Positions 32,443 through 35,698 of a stretch of DNA of 35,698 nt are shown here, piece by piece. Both the position numbers and the translations under genes were made by a program. The stretch is from Rhodocyclales bacterium. Its GTDB lineage: Bacteria; Pseudomonadota; Gammaproteobacteria; Burkholderiales; Rhodocyclaceae. The stretch is from positions 1 to 35,698 of the forward strand of contig JACPEH010000004.1 of the NCBI GenBank assembly GCA_016183655.1. Direction: 5' to 3'. The notes beneath the pieces were generated by a model, which made no database searches, was not told the origin of the DNA, and saw nothing but the letters and a program-made list of their open reading frames with translations. Each line of letters starts with the position of its first letter. The stretch's first letter is position 1.

Positions 32443-32962
32443 CGTTCAGCTCCTTTACCAGCGGCACAATCTTTTCGTCGACCACTTTCTGTGTCAGCGG
32501 TCCGACGTGCTTGTGGCGGATGACGCCCGCCTTGTCGATGACGAAGGTCTCGGGTACGCCATAGACACCGTAATCGATGCCGATGCGCCCGTCGCGGTCG
32601 TAGGCCGACAGCAGGTACGGGTCGCCATGCTCGCGCAGCCAGGCGATGCCGGCGTCGCGCTCGTCCTTGTAGTCGAGGCCGAGGATCGGCACGACGTTGC
32701 GCCCGGCCAGTTCCATCAGCACCGGGTGCTCCTGGCGGCAAGACACGCACCACGAGGCCCAGACGTTCAGCAGCCAGACCTTGCCGACCATGTCGGCCGG
32801 CGCGATCCGGTGATCGGCGGCATGCAGCTGCGGCACCGAGAAGGCCGGCGCCGGCTTGCCGATGAACGGCGACGGCACCTCGCGCGGGTTCAGGCGCAGA
32901 CCGACGGCGAGGAAGCCGACGAGGACGATGAAGATGCCGAGCGGCAGCAGGAAGCGTCGCAT
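32435..32962 (-). CDS. ccmG: Thiol:disulfide interchange protein CcmG/DsbE
   Basis: 175 residues: N-terminal anchor helix (4-22), then a thioredoxin fold with WASWCVSCRQEHP (C72, C75), GLDYKD, the Glu of the acidic groove, and GVPETFVIDKAG with cis-Pro. It passes electrons from CcdA/DsbD to CcmH or apocytochrome c in the periplasm. Start ATG 32962, nine bases after ccmF. Confidence 0.95.
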   Translation of the reverse strand: MRRFLLPLGIFIVLVGFLAVGLRLNPREVPSPFIGKPAPAFSVPQLHAADHRIAPADMVGKVWLLNVWASWCVSCRQEHPVLMELAGRNVVPILGLDYKDERDAGIAWLREHGDPYLLSAYDRDGRIGIDYGVYGVPETFVIDKAGVIRHKHVGPLTQKVVDEKIVPLVKELNGA

Positions 32963-32971
32963 GCTGCTCCC

Positions 32972-34942
32972 TTACGCCGAAGCCAGCGCCGCAGCGCTCT
33001 CGCGCTGCTGGCGGCGGGCGACGCGGTAGCGCCGGTCGGTCGCCGCCAGCAGGCCGCCGAAGCCCATCATCAGACAGCCCCACCAGATCCAGTCGACCAG
33101 CGGCTTGTGCTGCACGCGGACGATCCAGGTGCGTTCGTCGATCATCTCGCCGAGCGACACGTAGAGATCGCGGAAGAGGCCGGTATCGATCGCCGCCTCG
33201 GTCATCGGCATCTTCTGCACGTGGTAGATGCGCTTCTCCGGGAACATCGTCTTCACCACCGCGCCGTCGCGGCTGACTTCGACGCGGCCGCGCGCGGCGA
33301 TGTAGTTCGCCCCCTTGTACTCCTCGATGCCGAGCAGCTTGAACGCGTAGCCGCCGACCGAGGTCGTGTCGCCGGGCGCCATCTTCACGTCGGAATTGGC
33401 CTCGAAGGTCTTGACCATGCTCACGCCGAGTATGAAGACGCCGACACCGGCATGCGCCAGCACCATGCCCCAGTGCGCGCGCGGCACCGTCGCCAGACGG
33501 GCAACCAGGCCGCTGCTGCCGCCGCGCACGCGCTCGGCGATATGCACGAAGCTGGAGGCGATGATCCAGACGCCGAGCAGGCTGCCGAAGGCCACCAGCA
33601 GCGACCACTGGCCGAAGGCGAGCGGCAGCAGCACGGCCGCGAGCACGGCAAGCGCGGCGGCAAGCCACAGCAGGCGCGGCAGGTCGGCCGCGCGGCCGAC
33701 CTTCCAGCGGATGAACGGACCGATGCCGATCAGCGCCACCAGCGGCACCATCAGCGGCGCGAACACCGATTCGAAGTACGGCGGGCCGACCGAGATCTTG
33801 CCGAGATTGAGCGCATCGAGGAACAGCGGGTAGAGCGTGCCGAGCATCACGGCGCCGGCGGCGACGGTGAGCAGCACGTTGTTCACCAGCAGCATCGATT
33901 CGCGCGAAAGCATCTCGAAGCTGCCGCCCAACCCGACCTTCGGCGCCCGCCAGGCGAACAGCGTCAGCGAGGCGCCGACGACGATGGCGAGGAAGGCGAG
34001 CACGAAGATGCCGCGCTTCGGATCGGTGGCAAACGCATGCACCGAGGTCAGCACGCCCGAGCGGACGAGGAAGGTGCCCAAGAGCGACAGCGAAAAGGCG
34101 AGGATGGCGAGGATCACCGTCCAGTTCTTGAAGCTGCCGCGCTTCTCGGTCACCGCCAGGCTATGCATCAGCGCGGTGCCGACCAGCCAGGGCATGAACG
34201 AGGCGTTCTCGACCGGATCCCAGAACCACCAGCCGCCCCAACCCAGCTCGTAATAGGCCCACCACGAGCCGAGCGCGATGCCCAGCGTCATGAACACCCA
34301 GGCGATCGTCGTCCACGGCCGCGACCAGCGCGCCCAGGCGGCATCCAGCCGGCCCGAGACCAGCGCCGAGATGGCAAAGGCGAAGGCCACCGAGAAGCCG
34401 ACGTAGCCCATGTACAGCATCGGCGGATGGAAGGCCATGCCCGGATCCTGCAGCAGCGGATTCAGGTCGCGGCCGTCGACCGCCGCCGGCAGCAGGCGCT
34501 CGAAGGGGTTGGAGACGAACAGCAGGAAAGCGAGGAAGCCGATGCTGACCAGCCCCATCACCGACAGCACCGTGGTCACCGTCTCGCGCGGCAGGCGGCG
34601 GCTGAACAGCGTCACGGCAAAGGTCCAGATCGCCAGGATGAGCACCCACAGCAGCATCGATCCCTCGTGCCCGCCCCACACCGCCGCCACCTTGTAGAAC
34701 ATCGGCAGCAGGGAGTTCGAGTGCTGGGCGACGTAGGTCACCGAGAAATCGTTGGTGACGAAGGCCTGCGTCAGGCAGCCGTAGGCCACCGCCACCCCGA
34801 AAAATTGCGCCTGTGCGGCGGGAATCGCCAGGTTCATCAGGCGTTGGTCCTGGCGGACGACGCCGACCAGCGGCACCACCCCCTGCAGCAGCGCGACGGC
34901 CAGGGCGGCAATCAGGGCGACGTGCCCGAATTCAGGAATCAT
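32972..34942 (-). CDS. ccmF: Haem lyase subunit CcmF
   Basis: 656 residues with about 14-15 TM segments, the usual CcmF size. The WWD haem-handling motif is at 235-250 (WGGWWFWDPVENASFM), with the periplasmic histidines VWGGHEGS (H92) and FHPPMLYMGY (H172) for haem b/c coordination. It attaches haem to the CxxCH of apocytochromes with CcmH and CcmI, receiving haem from CcmE. ATG 34942 has GGAG at six bases. The frame continues upstream to 35179 but that part is unlike any Ccm protein. Confidence 0.95.
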   Translation of the reverse strand: MIPEFGHVALIAALAVALLQGVVPLVGVVRQDQRLMNLAIPAAQAQFFGVAVAYGCLTQAFVTNDFSVTYVAQHSNSLLPMFYKVAAVWGGHEGSMLLWVLILAIWTFAVTLFSRRLPRETVTTVLSVMGLVSIGFLAFLLFVSNPFERLLPAAVDGRDLNPLLQDPGMAFHPPMLYMGYVGFSVAFAFAISALVSGRLDAAWARWSRPWTTIAWVFMTLGIALGSWWAYYELGWGGWWFWDPVENASFMPWLVGTALMHSLAVTEKRGSFKNWTVILAILAFSLSLLGTFLVRSGVLTSVHAFATDPKRGIFVLAFLAIVVGASLTLFAWRAPKVGLGGSFEMLSRESMLLVNNVLLTVAAGAVMLGTLYPLFLDALNLGKISVGPPYFESVFAPLMVPLVALIGIGPFIRWKVGRAADLPRLLWLAAALAVLAAVLLPLAFGQWSLLVAFGSLLGVWIIASSFVHIAERVRGGSSGLVARLATVPRAHWGMVLAHAGVGVFILGVSMVKTFEANSDVKMAPGDTTSVGGYAFKLLGIEEYKGANYIAARGRVEVSRDGAVVKTMFPEKRIYHVQKMPMTEAAIDTGLFRDLYVSLGEMIDERTWIVRVQHKPLVDWIWWGCLMMGFGGLLAATDRRYRVARRQQRESAAALASA

Positions 34943-35488
34943 GACGATCTCCACGATGGATGTGGCAATGGTAGCAAGATCGATTCCAGCGACCGCCGGA
35001 TACGCGGCCAGGGACAAGCCCGTTACGCCATCGCCCCCGGCGCACCGATGCCGGAAAAGAAAACCGGGGGAAATTCCCGAAAACGGGAAGTCCCCGATGT
35101 TAGAGCCTCGCCGGCTGCTTAGTTCAGAATTATCTGCGCGATCATCAGCCCCCGCCCCCAACCCTCCGGAGGTGACCATGCCTCGTCCCTGCGGGCGGCC
35201 GTGCGGGGGCTTACCGGACTACCTCCCACGTTGTCGAGGCTGACTGTCCCGGAGCCGGGTCAAGGGCAGGCAGCAATCGGACTCGCGAGTCGTCACAATA
35301 GTGCCAACAATTCGTCGCAGATCGTTGCCTTGCAAACCAGCTGCAAGGCTGACGCCCGGAGCGCGGCAGGATTCATTGCGACGGCATCGAATCAGGAAAA
35401 CGAAGGGAACCGTCCCGGCAATGGGAGAGAAATTCCAGAGATTGCGAATGGATCCCGAAAATTCCCGATGACGGGAAAGACCGGGAGG
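34943..35488. other. 546-bp non-coding gap in the expected ccmE position
   Basis: No reading frame resembling CcmE (no HxxxY haem-binding motif, no N-terminal anchor) is present on either strand. Instead there are inverted repeats. TTCCCG-AAAA-CGGGAA lies at 35074-35089 and TTCCCG-ATGA-CGGGAA at 35462-35477, with a similar imperfect one near 35412-35426. AGCCCCCGC/GCGGGGGCT (35147-35155 with 35203-35211) encloses CCTCCGGAGG. Two more are GACTCGCGAGTC (35280-35291) and GCCTTGCA/TGCAAGGC (35327-35349). The structure could be a mobile-element relic, an RNA element or a control region for ccmF. Confidence 0.7.
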
Positions 35489-35668
35489 CTAAGAACGCTC
35501 CGCCCGCAGCTGTCGCCTGAGCCGGGCGGTCAGATTCTGACGGCGACGGACCGCGAGGATCGGTTCAATCGCCAGGATCAGCGCGGTGGCGCCGAACGAG
35601 CCCCAGACGTAGAGGCCGTAGCCGCCCATCGCCAGGAAATCGGAGAAGCTCTGCCAGTGGATGCTCAT
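35489..35668 (-). CDS. ccmD: Haem exporter protein CcmD
   Basis: 59 residues, the small single-TM subunit that joins CcmC to the CcmAB exporter and helps release holo-CcmE. MSIHWQSFSDFLAMGGYGLYVWGSF is the conserved N-terminal helix start, with one TM (about 17-36) and a basic Arg-rich cytoplasmic tail (VRRRQNLTARLRRQLRAER). The start overlaps the ccmC stop as ATGA. Confidence 0.93.
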   Translation of the reverse strand: MSIHWQSFSDFLAMGGYGLYVWGSFGATALILAIEPILAVRRRQNLTARLRRQLRAERS

Positions 35669-35698
35669 TGCTTGCCCTCCGCCTGCAGCACGCCCTTC
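35665..35698 (-). CDS. ccmC: Haem exporter/transfer protein CcmC, C-terminal fragment
   Basis: Only the last ten residues (KGVLQAEGKQ) and TGA are in the window; the gene continues beyond base 35698. Named from its four-base overlap with ccmD, the conserved ccmC-ccmD junction, and from the polar tail typical of CcmC. Confidence 0.75.
   Translation of the reverse strand, partial: KGVLQAEGKQ

Noticed and set aside
32222..35122. 966-codon open frame on the plus strand across the ccm genes
   Set aside because: It is antisense to ccmH, ccmG and ccmF, is full of His/Arg/Gln/Asp as expected from reading GC-rich genes backwards, and shows no domain.
35130..35170. CTGATGA on the minus strand in the ccm gap, as in a hammerhead ribozyme core
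   Set aside because: No following stem II plus GAAA and no cleavage-site stem III could be placed.
34943..35179. N-terminal 79-residue extension of CcmF
   Set aside because: CcmF begins with the membrane helix at MIPEFGH; the extension has no hydrophobic or CcmE-like features, and GGAG precedes the internal ATG.

Overview
The window looks like chromosomal DNA from a GC-rich Gram-negative betaproteobacterium. A Rhodocyclales-type relative (Dechloromonas/Azonexus-like) is my best guess, from the System I cytochrome c maturation operon, the YhdH/AcuI, MetY and ZapE proteins, the many periplasmic redox proteins and the strong GC3 bias. That is inference from gene content, not a database match. 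No rRNA, tRNA or CRISPR array was seen.

Layout. (1) 1-2075 is foreign: the 3' end of a class C-like group II intron (last maturase codons, domains V and VI), then an AT-richer gene for a protein with a HEPN-like RX4H motif, then a VanY/M15-type peptidase. Imperfect attC-like hairpins follow both genes. The simplest reading is a decayed integron cassette array hit by an attC-seeking group II intron. Its right edge abuts the TTG start of a TauE/SafE permease. (2) 2076-9000 is accessory and housekeeping: permease, YdjM-like membrane hydrolase, VOC protein plus TetR regulator, three unknown exported or membrane proteins, a GIY-YIG protein and a LysR regulator, with two palindromic repeat elements between genes. 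(3) 9048-11993: a YbfB/YjiJ-type MFS transporter divergent from LysR, then acuR-acuI (acrylate / acrylyl-CoA detoxification) behind a perfect palindromic operator-promoter that predicts a leaderless acuR mRNA. (4) 12026-21823: a degenerate HD-GYP protein, glycine-zipper protein, O-acetylhomoserine sulfhydrylase, alpha/beta hydrolase, trypsin-like protease, a small Cys-rich protein, a mini-secretin, ZapE, and small unknown genes, with a 48-bp dispersed repeat.

(5) 22002-30647 is the most interesting block. A six-gene minus-strand operon runs histidine kinase (three cysteines inserted in its DHp domain) - sigma54-activator response regulator - Sel1-repeat protein - monohaem cytochrome c - two paralogous exported seven-bladed 'two-component regulator propeller' proteins. 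It ends at a bidirectional terminator facing a cupredoxin-like gene. Around it are a second Sel1 protein, a TlpA-like thiol protein and a DUF3365/Tll0287-type haem c protein. I infer an envelope redox-sensing and signalling module in which the propellers, usually fused to sensor kinases, are free periplasmic proteins.

(6) 30743-35698 is the ccm operon read right to left: ccmC (partial), ccmD, [gap], ccmF, ccmG, ccmH, ccmI. The slot where ccmE normally lies is a 546-bp non-coding stretch full of inverted repeats, so the haem chaperone gene is absent from its usual place. The ccm operon supplies the maturation needed by the CxxCH proteins encoded next to it.
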